From Oscillospiraceae bacterium (GTDB lineage Bacteria; Bacillota; Clostridia; Oscillospirales; Ruminococcaceae): a stretch of 5,073 nt of DNA. Shown in pieces: positions 1 to 4,887 of the stretch. Under the pieces are notes generated by a model. The model was not told where the DNA came from, did not search any database, and worked only from the letters and a program-made list of their open reading frames with translations. Each line of letters opens with the position of its first letter. The first letter of the stretch is position 1. The stretch spans positions 4,011 to 9,083 of the forward strand of contig JAHZHS010000084.1 in assembly GCA_019420135.1 (NCBI GenBank), read 5' to 3'. A program made the translations under genes and the position numbers.

Positions 1-609
1 CCCCGCCGCCTGCACGCCGTAGACCTTGACCTCGGGGCGCAGGCTCTTGATGGCAAAGGCCACGCCTGCAATCAGACCGCCGCCGCCGATGGGAACGATG
101 ACAGCCTCCACGTCGGGCAGCTGTTCCAGGATCTCCAGCCCGATGCTTCCCTGACCTGCAATGACCTGCTCATCGTCGTAGGGATGGATGAAGGTCATGC
201 CGGTTTCCTGCTGCAGTTCCACCGCCCGGTCGTGGGCGTCGTCGTAGGTGCCCTTGACCAGACAGACCTCGGCGCCCAGACGCTTGGTGCTCTCCACCTT
301 CATGATGGGGGCGCCGTCCGGCATGCAGACCACGCTGCGCAGCCCCATCCGGGTGGCGGCCAGTGCCACGCCCTGGGCATGGTTGCCGGCGCTGCAGGCG
401 ATGACGCCCTTGGCACGTTCCTCCGGGGAAAGCTGGCTGATCTTGTAGTAAGCGCCCCGTACCTTGAAACTGCCGGTGACCTGCAGATTCTCGGTCTTGA
501 GGTAGAGCTCGCTGGTGTCGCTCAGCCGGGGGGCGGCAATCAGGTCGGTGCGGCGGGCCACGTCTTTCAGGATGAAGGCGGCGTGATAGATCTTGTCCAG
601 TGTCAGCAT
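1..609 (-). CDS. ilvA: Threonine ammonia-lyase (threonine deaminase), N-terminal 203 residues, cut by the window edge
   Basis: This is a PLP-dependent fold-type II enzyme that deaminates L-threonine to 2-oxobutyrate and ammonia. It is the first step from threonine to isoleucine, or of threonine catabolism in TdcB-type enzymes, and is cytosolic. The translation begins MLTLDKIYHAAFIL. It shows the cofactor-lysine motif GSFKVRGAY (Lys49), the substrate/carboxylate loop SAGNHAQG (73-80) and the glycine-rich phosphate-binding loop GGGG (175-178), in the order and spacing of the family. The ATG (607-609) follows an AGGAGG site (616-621, complement) at a good distance. The frame is open to base 1, so the C-terminal half is missing and any ACT regulatory domain cannot be judged. 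The biosynthetic and catabolic forms therefore cannot be separated. Serine racemase or a related family member is less likely but not excluded. Upstream lie its own promoter and a structured leader with a terminator. Confidence 0.93.
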   Translation of the reverse strand, partial: MLTLDKIYHAAFILKDVARRTDLIAAPRLSDTSELYLKTENLQVTGSFKVRGAYYKISQLSPEERAKGVIACSAGNHAQGVALAATRMGLRSVVCMPDGAPIMKVESTKRLGAEVCLVKGTYDDAHDRAVELQQETGMTFIHPYDDEQVIAGQGSIGLEILEQLPDVEAVIVPIGGGGLIAGVAFAIKSLRPEVKVYGVQAAG

Positions 610-734
610 GAAAAACCTCCTGTGGCCGCCTGGGGCGGCAGATGATCGGCAGGAAAGCCCCCGCTGCCCGAAAGCGTCCGGGCAGCAAAAAGCCCCGCAC
701 GCGGCGGGGCAGGGGGCTTCGCCGTTGAAGCTAT
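610..734 (-). promoter_or_regulatory. Structured 5' leader of the threonine ammonia-lyase gene, probable attenuator
   Basis: The region between the inferred transcription start (about 734) and the ATG is about 125 nt and rich in self-complementary G and C tracts. Seen in order of transcription: GAAGCCCCC (720-712); the terminator hairpin (710-692 plus U5); a perfect 8-bp hairpin, GCTGCCCG/CGGGCAGC (686-679 with 670-663); GGGGGCTTTC (662-653), which can pair with the first tract and enclose both hairpins in a three-way junction; and a 6-bp hairpin (639-634 with 630-625) just ahead of the ribosome binding site. No ATG occurs in the leader, so a translated leader peptide is not apparent. I see no T-box landmark. 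I do not recognise it as a known riboswitch class. Control by conditional termination or by RBS accessibility is inference. Confidence 0.6.
687..710 (-). terminator. Intrinsic terminator inside the ilvA leader
   Basis: Read on the minus strand, the stem is GCCCCGC / GCGGGGC (710-704 with 698-692). It is 7 bp with a 5-nt loop and is followed directly by TTTTT (691-687). It lies about 25-45 nt after the inferred start of transcription and about 80 nt before the ATG. It is therefore placed to act as an attenuator of the gene rather than as the end of another transcript. The opposite strand has no U tract, so it is not a two-way terminator. Confidence 0.7.
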
Positions 735-762
735 GGTGTTGATTATAGTTGAACCATGTTGA
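724..762 (+). repeat. Helically phased GTTGA direct repeats over the ilvA promoter
   Basis: GTTGA occurs at 724-728, 738-742, 748-752 and 758-762, so the last three are spaced exactly 10 bp apart. They straddle the -10 box and fill the spacer of the minus-strand promoter. Same-face direct repeats are typical of binding sites for regulators that bind as tandem monomers. Which protein might bind is unknown, and chance is possible for a pentamer. Confidence 0.45.
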
Positions 763-770
763 TTCGTCAA
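742..770 (-). promoter_or_regulatory. Sigma-A promoter of the threonine ammonia-lyase gene
   Basis: On the minus strand, TTGACG (770-765) and a perfect TATAAT (747-742) are separated by exactly 17 bp. Initiation is expected at the A at about 734. The spacer and flanks carry the pentamer TCAAC repeated at 10-bp steps (GTTGA on the plus strand), which may be a regulator site. Confidence 0.85.
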
Positions 771-887
771 GTGAAATAAATTCATGTGTAGTCCTGCGGC
801 GGTCACATTTTTGTCATGCAATGGGAAATAACCGGGAGTGATTCTCTGAAAAATGACGGAAAAACGTCTTTGGGAGGGCTCTGTGTC

Positions 888-916
888 TGGACAACGGGTA
901 CCTGCCGCGCTATGAT
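888..916 (+). promoter_or_regulatory. Sigma-A promoter of the lipoprotein gene
   Basis: TGGACA (888-893), a 17-bp spacer and TATGAT (911-916) each match the consensus at five of six positions. The start would fall near 923, giving a leader of about 18 nt that holds little more than the ribosome binding site. It diverges from the ilvA promoter. The roughly 115 bases between the two promoters (771-887) show no gene or clear structure. Confidence 0.75.
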
Positions 917-940
917 GAAAGCCGAAAGGGAGGGAAGGCA

Positions 941-2503
941 ATGAGACGGATGTGGAGCCGTGTGGCCGCTGTACTGCTCTGTGCGGGCATGCTGACCGGA
1001 TGCAATCGCCTGATGACCTGGACGATTTTCGACACGGTGCATCTCCTGGAAGACCGTTTTGGCGGCAACAGCTACCATTCCGATAGCGACTGGTCGGATG
1101 AGGGCATCAATGAGTCGGAAGACTATATTATGGACGGGCAGAATGTCTGTATGCTGGAGGCCTATCCGCTGGATGAGGGGGTTGCCCCCATCCTGGAGGA
1201 GCTGGACCGCCGCCTGGGCAACCTGATGAATTCCATGTTCAATGTGGATGACGTCCGTTTGACGGTGGACCCGTCCGGCAATGTGGTGGAGGCAAGCCTG
1301 CGGGTCAGCCGGTACCTGGGCACCCCGCCCAGCTTTGACGGCGGATTCACGGTGGACTGGGACAGCGGTGAGCAGCTTCTGACCTACTACACCGCCGGGA
1401 CCCTGTACAGCAACGACCCTACCGGCGGCTACAACGAAAACCTGTCGGCGGATTTCCTCAATGCAAACCTGGCCGCCCTGCCGGCGGATGCCCTGCAAAG
1501 CGTCATGCCGGATGGCTATACCGTCAGCTTCCAGGCCTTCGCACGGCCTCAGGCAGGGGAGCCGGTTGTGGATATGCGCAGCGGCGCCCCGCAGACCCTG
1601 GACCTGTCCCAGGCTGCGGTGGGCTTCTACGGCACGGCGGACGGCGGTCCCCAGTGGACGCTGACGGTGGAGGATGCGGGGGAGAGCAACCAGCAGGTCC
1701 GCTTCTGCTATGCGCCTGCCGTCCCCGACCAGTGGATCGGCAACCCGGCCAGCTACACTCAAAAGGATGTGATCGTGGCCGACACCGGCCTGCGGTATAC
1801 CCGGGACTGGGGGGAAACCTGGAAAGCCCTGCCTTCTCAGTACAACGCCCTTGCCCAGGCCTGCCTGGATGATTACACCGATGTGACCCGTTCCAGCTGG
1901 TCCATCTCGGATGAGGAGGGAGGACCGGTGGCGTTTTTGCTGGGAGGAAACGACGCCACCCTGGTGTACAGCATGGACGACGGCGAAACCTGGGCGGAGG
2001 AATTCCTGGGCAGCACCGAGGATGCCACCCTGGACCGGCGTGTTGCCCAGCTGCTGCCCAACGGCATGGGCCTGGCGGCGGCAGGCGGCAACTGGACCAT
2101 GGGCAGCGGATGCTGGCGTGCCCTGGCCCTGACAAGGGACGGCGGACAGACCTGGGACACGGTGAGCGACACCCTGCCCGGAGAGCGGAGCATCTGCGGG
2201 GCATCGGTCAGTGAGGACGGTACCATCATGATCTCGCTGGAGACCGCGTCCCAGGACAACTGGCCGGAGGTCTATGTCTCCACCGACTGGGGGCAGAACT
2301 GGCTGCCGGTGAACATGCCCTGGACCGACGCCGAACTGCAGGAAGTCTACTGGATCTACCGCCTGGACAGTCTGACCCGCACCGAGAGCGGCTGGACGGC
2401 GCGGTTCACCCAGGAGCCCATGGGCAACTGGGCGGCGGAATTCACCGCAACCGATCTGACCGGTTACTGGCAGTTCGGCGGCCGGGTGCATGTACAGAGC
2501 TGA
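941..2503 (+). CDS. Secreted lipoprotein with four Asp-box (BNR/sialidase-type) repeats, function unknown
   Basis: This 520-residue protein is predicted to be exported and lipid-anchored at the outer face of the membrane. It has a short positive n-region (MRRMWSR), a hydrophobic core and a lipobox LTGC with the modified Cys at residue 21. The next 45 residues are acidic and Ser/Asp-rich, like a linker. The C-terminal half holds four Asp-box motifs (S/T-x-D-x-G-x-x-W): TRDWGETW (287-294), SMDDGETW (344-351), TRDGGQTW (398-405) and STDWGQNW (447-454). Their spacing of 49-57 residues is as expected for successive blades of a beta-propeller. Asp boxes are structural, and I see no sialidase arginine triad or FRIP motif, so enzymatic activity is not claimed. 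Residues about 60-250 match no family I can name. The ATG at 941 sits 7 nt after GGGAGG (928-933). The gene appears monocistronic, and no clear terminator follows before the next promoter. Confidence 0.88.
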   Translation: MRRMWSRVAAVLLCAGMLTGCNRLMTWTIFDTVHLLEDRFGGNSYHSDSDWSDEGINESEDYIMDGQNVCMLEAYPLDEGVAPILEELDRRLGNLMNSMFNVDDVRLTVDPSGNVVEASLRVSRYLGTPPSFDGGFTVDWDSGEQLLTYYTAGTLYSNDPTGGYNENLSADFLNANLAALPADALQSVMPDGYTVSFQAFARPQAGEPVVDMRSGAPQTLDLSQAAVGFYGTADGGPQWTLTVEDAGESNQQVRFCYAPAVPDQWIGNPASYTQKDVIVADTGLRYTRDWGETWKALPSQYNALAQACLDDYTDVTRSSWSISDEEGGPVAFLLGGNDATLVYSMDDGETWAEEFLGSTEDATLDRRVAQLLPNGMGLAAAGGNWTMGSGCWRALALTRDGGQTWDTVSDTLPGERSICGASVSEDGTIMISLETASQDNWPEVYVSTDWGQNWLPVNMPWTDAELQEVYWIYRLDSLTRTESGWTARFTQEPMGNWAAEFTATDLTGYWQFGGRVHVQS

Positions 2504-2527
2504 ACCGGAATTTTGCGGGAATTTTTC

Positions 2528-2556
2528 TTGACAAACGGGCGGCATTTTCTCATAAT
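2528..2556 (+). promoter_or_regulatory. Sigma-A promoter driving the riboswitch and decarboxylase-subunit transcript
   Basis: A perfect TTGACA (2528-2533), a 17-bp spacer and CATAAT (2551-2556) place initiation at about 2561-2564. That is exactly where the riboswitch P1 helix begins, which supports both calls. It starts only 24 bp after the lipoprotein stop codon. Confidence 0.85.
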
Positions 2557-2561
2557 AGGAA

Positions 2562-2698
2562 GTGCAAAAGGGAGTAGCTTGCGGCGTCCTGCCGTAACGG
2601 ACTGCGACATACCGGCAACCGCCCGCAACCGGATCAAAAAGCAAGACTTTTGCCACATACCTGCCAAGGAGCGGGGACTGTGGCAAAAGTCTTTTTTT
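2562..2698 (+). ncRNA. yybP-ykoY (Mn2+) riboswitch with terminator expression platform
   Basis: The two conserved boxes of the yybP-ykoY class are present and correctly placed. The 5' strand is GCAAAAGGGAGTAGC (2564-2578), where GGGAGTAGC is the L1 signature. The 3' strand is GCAAGACTTTTGCC (2641-2654), matching the usual GCAAGAC plus P1 ending. P1 forms from GCAAAAG with CTTTTGC. Internally I can place a hairpin at 2581-2595 (GCGGC/GCCGT) and a CCGG/CCGG hairpin after GACATACC (2606-2613). The exact L3 metal-binding loop is not confidently assigned. Known members bind Mn2+ by docking L1 and L3, and usually control Mn2+ efflux genes. Here the P1 3' strand is also the 5' arm of the terminator, so ligand binding should favour read-through (an ON switch). 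The controlled genes are the decarboxylase beta and gamma-like subunits. Confidence 0.85.
2644..2698 (+). terminator. Riboswitch-controlled intrinsic terminator
   Basis: AGACTTTTGCCACA (2644-2657) pairs perfectly with TGTGGCAAAAGTCT (2679-2692), giving 14 bp with a 21-nt loop. A run of seven T (2692-2698) follows. The 3' arm repeats almost exactly the P1 5' strand (GTGCAAAAG, 2562-2570), so the two compete for the same CTTTTGCCAC segment. That is a classic mutually exclusive switch. Confidence 0.92.
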
Positions 2699-2804
2699 AT
2701 GCCCGGGACGCAAATCCCCGCTGTGTGACTTTGCCCGGACCCGGCGTCCGGACGAGGATTTTACGACGCAAGAGCGCCGACATTTGTGTGAGAGGAGTTT
2801 TTCT
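2699..2804 (+). promoter_or_regulatory. Post-terminator leader of the decarboxylase-subunit mRNA
   Basis: About 106 nt separate the terminator from the start codon, more than needed for translation initiation. They contain a 6-bp hairpin CCGGAC/GTCCGG (2735-2740 with 2746-2751, 5-nt loop). AAATCC (2712-2717) and GGATTT (2757-2762) can pair around it. The ribosome binding site AGAGGAG (2791-2797) is left free. No second promoter or gene is seen. A regulatory role is only possible. Confidence 0.35.
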
Positions 2805-3926
2805 ATGGAGGCATTATTCGGGAATGTTCTCAACATCCAGTGGCAGCAGGTCGTCATGTGGGCCATCGGCGCCCTGCTGATCTACCTGGCCATCAAAAAG
2901 CAGATGGAGCCTTCGCTGCTGCTGCCCATCGGCTTCGGCACCATTCTGGTCAATCTGCCCCTGTCCGGCGCGGTGACCCAGGTCATCGACGGTGCCACCG
3001 AGGTGGGCATCCTGGATGTCCTCTTTGATGCGGGCATCGCCAACGAGCTGTTTCCGCTGCTGCTGTTCGTCGGCATCGGCGCCATGATCGACTTTACGCC
3101 CCTGCTGTCCAATCCCAAGCTGATGATCTTCGGCGCGGCGGCCCAGTTCGGCATCTTCTTCACCCTCTGCCTGGCCACCCTGCTGGGCTTCGACATCCGG
3201 GACGCGGCCTCCATCGCCATCATCGGCGCGGCGGACGGCCCCACCACCATCTTTGTGGGCAACTATATGCAGACCCAGTATATCGGCGCCATCATTGTGG
3301 TGGCCTACTCCTATATGGCGCTGGTGCCCATCATCCAGCCCCCGGTCATCCGCCTGGTCACCACCAAGAAGGAACGCCTCATCCGCATGAAGTATGCCGA
3401 GAAGAGCGTCTCCAAGCCAACCAAGATCCTGTTCCCCATCTTCATCACCGTGGTCGCGGGCATCTTTGCATCCCGCAGCGTGGCCCTCATCGGCTTCTTG
3501 ATGTTTGGCAACCTGATCCGTGAGTGCGGCGTCCTGGACGGCCTGTCCGAGACAGCCCAGAAGGTGCTGGCCAACCTCATCACCCTCTTCCTGGGCCTGA
3601 CCGTCGCCACCAAGATGCAGGCGGCCAGCTTCCTCAATGCCCAGACCCTCATGATCCTCTGCCTTGGCCTTGTGGCCTTCATCTTTGATACGGTGGGCGG
3701 CGTCTTCATCGCCAAGCTGTATAATGTGTTCAGCAAGGAAAAGATCAACCCCATGATCGGTGCGGCGGGCATTTCCGCCTTCCCCATGTCGGCCCGTGTC
3801 ATCAACCAGATGGGCCTCAAGGAGGACAACCAGAACTTCCTGCTGATGCATGCAGTGGGCGTCAATGTTTCCGGCCAGATCGCTTCCGTCATTGCCGGCG
3901 GCATGATCCTGTCGCTGTTCGGCTGA
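2805..3926 (+). CDS. Na+-translocating decarboxylase beta subunit (OadB/GcdB/MmdB family)
   Basis: This is the integral membrane subunit that, in known complexes, decarboxylates carboxybiotin and couples this to Na+ export. Substrates of such complexes are oxaloacetate, glutaconyl-CoA or methylmalonyl-CoA. The 373 residues match the shorter family members. Hydrophobic spans run from end to end. Family landmarks are present: GIGAMIDFTPLL (90-101), GAADGPT with Asp144 (141-147), AYSYMALVP (167-175), GNLIRECGVL (235-244), LTVATKMQA (265-273) and NVSGQIAS (354-361). The Asp, Tyr and Ser/Asn-containing segments correspond to those implicated in Na+ coupling. Start: the ATG at 2805 lies 7 nt after AGAGGAG (2791-2797); the in-frame ATG at 2784 has no such site. 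A 19-bp gap separates it from the small gamma-like gene. It is controlled by the upstream Mn2+ riboswitch. The substrate cannot be deduced because no alpha subunit or biotin carrier is in view. Confidence 0.93.
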   Translation: MEALFGNVLNIQWQQVVMWAIGALLIYLAIKKQMEPSLLLPIGFGTILVNLPLSGAVTQVIDGATEVGILDVLFDAGIANELFPLLLFVGIGAMIDFTPLLSNPKLMIFGAAAQFGIFFTLCLATLLGFDIRDAASIAIIGAADGPTTIFVGNYMQTQYIGAIIVVAYSYMALVPIIQPPVIRLVTTKKERLIRMKYAEKSVSKPTKILFPIFITVVAGIFASRSVALIGFLMFGNLIRECGVLDGLSETAQKVLANLITLFLGLTVATKMQAASFLNAQTLMILCLGLVAFIFDTVGGVFIAKLYNVFSKEKINPMIGAAGISAFPMSARVINQMGLKEDNQNFLLMHAVGVNVSGQIASVIAGGMILSLFG

Positions 3927-3945
3927 TCCGAGAAAGGGGTATACT

Positions 3946-4086
3946 ATGTTCAATATGGATACGTTTCTCCCGGTCCTGGGCAAAGCCCTGCAGGGCTGGA
4001 TGGGTGTCTTTGTGGTCACCCTCATTCTGATCGCGCTGGTCTATCTGTTCAACCAGCTGTTCTCCAACAACTCCAACAAACAGTAA
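3946..4086 (+). CDS. OadG-like small membrane subunit of the Na+ pump (46 residues)
   Basis: This is a 46-residue protein. A short N-terminal stretch (MFNMDTFLPVLGKALQG) leads into one hydrophobic span, about residues 18-38, starting GWMGVFVVTLILIAL. A polar Asn/Lys tail (NNSNKQ) ends it. The G-x-x-GVF start of the span and the topology resemble OadG/MmdD gamma and delta subunits, which anchor and assemble the alpha subunit on the beta subunit. It lacks the long Pro/Ala-rich, metal-binding C-terminal tail of classical OadG. GAAAGGGG (3932-3939) is its ribosome binding site, 6 nt before the ATG, and it begins 19 nt after the beta subunit. Co-transcription under the same riboswitch and the shared terminator supports a joint function. 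The assignment rests on topology and position more than on sequence. Confidence 0.78.
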   Translation: MFNMDTFLPVLGKALQGWMGVFVVTLILIALVYLFNQLFSNNSNKQ

Positions 4087-4098
4087 CCGAAACCGGCT

Positions 4099-4128
4099 GC
4101 GGAACCCGGCACAATGCCCGGAATCCGC
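4099..4128 (+). other. Imperfect hairpin after the gamma-like gene
   Basis: GCGGA (4099-4103) pairs with TCCGC (4124-4128), and inner CCGG (4106-4109) pairs with CCGG (4118-4121), around an 8-nt loop. It begins 12 bp after the stop codon. It has no U tract, so it is more likely an mRNA-end stabiliser or pause structure ahead of the real terminator than a terminator itself. Confidence 0.4.
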
Positions 4129-4140
4129 GGCCCGGTACCC

Positions 4141-4190
4141 GGCGGTGTGCCCGCCCCGTTCATGGGGGAGGTCGCACCGCCTCTTTTTTT
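4141..4190 (+). terminator. Intrinsic terminator of the beta/gamma operon
   Basis: GGCGGTG (4141-4147) pairs with CACCGCC (4175-4181). An inner CCCC/GGGG helix lies within the loop, and TCTTTTTTT (4182-4190) follows. A competing hairpin, GGCGG (4141-4145) with CCGCC (4151-4155), uses the same 5' arm. The element closes the riboswitch-led transcript before the next promoter. Confidence 0.8.
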
Positions 4191-4238
4191 GTCAGAGCTT
4201 GTGAAAAATGGCCGAAACAAGGCCTTTCGAACATAAAA

Positions 4239-4252
4239 ATTTGTTGACAAAT
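4239..4252 (+). repeat. Inverted repeat over the -35 box of the sigma-factor promoter
   Basis: ATTTGT (4239-4244) and ACAAAT (4247-4252) are perfect inverted arms around a TG centre. They cover the whole -35 hexamer. A dimeric repressor bound here would block RNA polymerase. No regulator is identified, and a 6-bp arm in an AT-rich promoter can arise by chance. Confidence 0.4.
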
Positions 4253-4272
4253 CTTTCTTCAAACGGTAGAAT
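4244..4272 (+). promoter_or_regulatory. Sigma-A promoter of the sigma-factor gene
   Basis: A perfect TTGACA (4244-4249), a 17-bp spacer and TAGAAT (4267-4272) place initiation near 4279, about 30 nt before the start codon. The -35 box is embedded in an inverted repeat (4239-4252) that may be an operator. Confidence 0.85.
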
Positions 4273-4308
4273 GATTACATTCGTGGATGCCCGGCAGGAG
4301 GCATGACA

Positions 4309-4851
4309 ATGCAGCATTTGGACCCCGCGCTGATCGAAAAGGCAAAGTCCGGCGATGAGACCTCGCTGGCGGCGCTGATCGCGCGCATGATGCCTGCCAT
4401 CCGCAGAGGGGCCGCCGGCTGTGCGGTGCCCGGCCTCGACTTTGAGGATGCGGTGCAGGAGGGGCTGATCGGCCTGTTTGATGCCGTCCGCAGCTACGAT
4501 CCCGGCCAGGGTACGGCATTTGCCGCCTATGCCTCGGCCTGCATCGTCCATGCACAGCAGGATGCCTGCCGCGCGGCGCTGCGCAAAAAGCATGCGCCCC
4601 TCAACACCAGCGTACCGCTGCCGGAGGACTCGGCTACACCCGGGCCCGAGGAACTGGCCATCGCCGGGGAGGCATTTGACGATGTGATGCACCGGATGCA
4701 GACACAGCTTTCTCCTTTGGAACGCAGCGTACTGTTCTGTGCGATGGATGGCTGTTCCGTTGCCCGAACCGCCCGTCTGTTGGGACGTGAGCCCAAAGCG
4801 GTGGAGAATGCCCTGGCACGAGCCCGCCGCAAACTGCGCGGCGCGCCATGA
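4309..4851 (+). CDS. Small sigma-70 family RNA polymerase sigma factor, SigH-like
   Basis: This 180-residue protein has sigma region 2 and region 4 only. Region 2 (about residues 5-95) contains LDFEDAVQEGLIGLFDAVRSYD (the core-binding and -10 recognition region, 43-64; the first 20 residues are diagnostic). It continues through FAAYASACI to RKKHAPLNTSVPL (92-104), which resembles the RQKHIPLNSYVSL segment of SigH. Region 4 (about 133-178) starts LSPLERSVL and carries a helix-turn-helix (149-176) with VARTARLLGREPKAVENAL. The region between them is short and Pro/Glu-rich. Start: AGGAGG (4296-4301) is 7 nt from the ATG at 4309 but only 1 nt from the ATG at 4303, so I choose 4309. Region 2.3 has His-Ala where relatives usually have an Arg after the Ile. 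No anti-sigma gene is adjacent. Its regulon cannot be read from this window. Confidence 0.88.
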   Translation: MQHLDPALIEKAKSGDETSLAALIARMMPAIRRGAAGCAVPGLDFEDAVQEGLIGLFDAVRSYDPGQGTAFAAYASACIVHAQQDACRAALRKKHAPLNTSVPLPEDSATPGPEELAIAGEAFDDVMHRMQTQLSPLERSVLFCAMDGCSVARTARLLGREPKAVENALARARRKLRGAP

Positions 4852-4862
4852 TTTTTTTGGAA

Positions 4863-4880
4863 CCCGGCTGAAAAGCCAGG
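4863..4880 (+). other. Small hairpin with GAAA tetraloop after the sigma-factor gene
   Basis: GGCT (4866-4869), GAAA loop and AGCC (4874-4877) form a compact GNRA hairpin. It is extended by CC/GG (4863-4864 with 4879-4880) across one mismatch. It follows a run of seven T (4852-4858) that overlaps the end of the sigma gene. No T tract follows the hairpin, so I do not call it a terminator. Its role is unknown. Confidence 0.3.
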
Positions 4881-4887
4881 CAATATA

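Noticed and set aside
603..941. A minus-strand frame containing a Thr/Ile-rich stretch (STIINTIAST) ahead of ilvA, resembling an attenuation leader peptide
   Set aside because: Those codons coincide with the -10 box and spacer of a near-consensus promoter. Most of the peptide would lie upstream of the transcription start, and no ATG or ribosome binding site occurs in the transcribed leader.
2513..2728. A short plus-strand frame across the riboswitch region
   Set aside because: It spans the promoter, aptamer and terminator, whose RNA structure explains the sequence. There is no ribosome binding site and no resemblance to a protein family.
803..2866. A 687-codon open frame on the minus strand opposite the lipoprotein gene
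   Set aside because: It is an antisense shadow in GC-rich coding DNA. It has a low-complexity composition with no recognisable domain, runs through the riboswitch and two promoters, and lacks a good ribosome binding site. The plus-strand gene has a signal peptide and Asp boxes.
2814..4025. A 403-codon open frame on the minus strand opposite the decarboxylase beta subunit
   Set aside because: The His/Asp/Gly/Gln-rich translation is typical of the reverse complement of a membrane protein gene. The plus-strand frame matches a well-known family over its whole length.
4836..4858. Possible terminator at the end of the sigma gene (GCGC-GGC-GCGC followed by T7)
   Set aside because: The stem is only 4 bp with a 3-nt loop, is separated from the T run by 5 bases and lies within the coding end. 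It is too weak to call.
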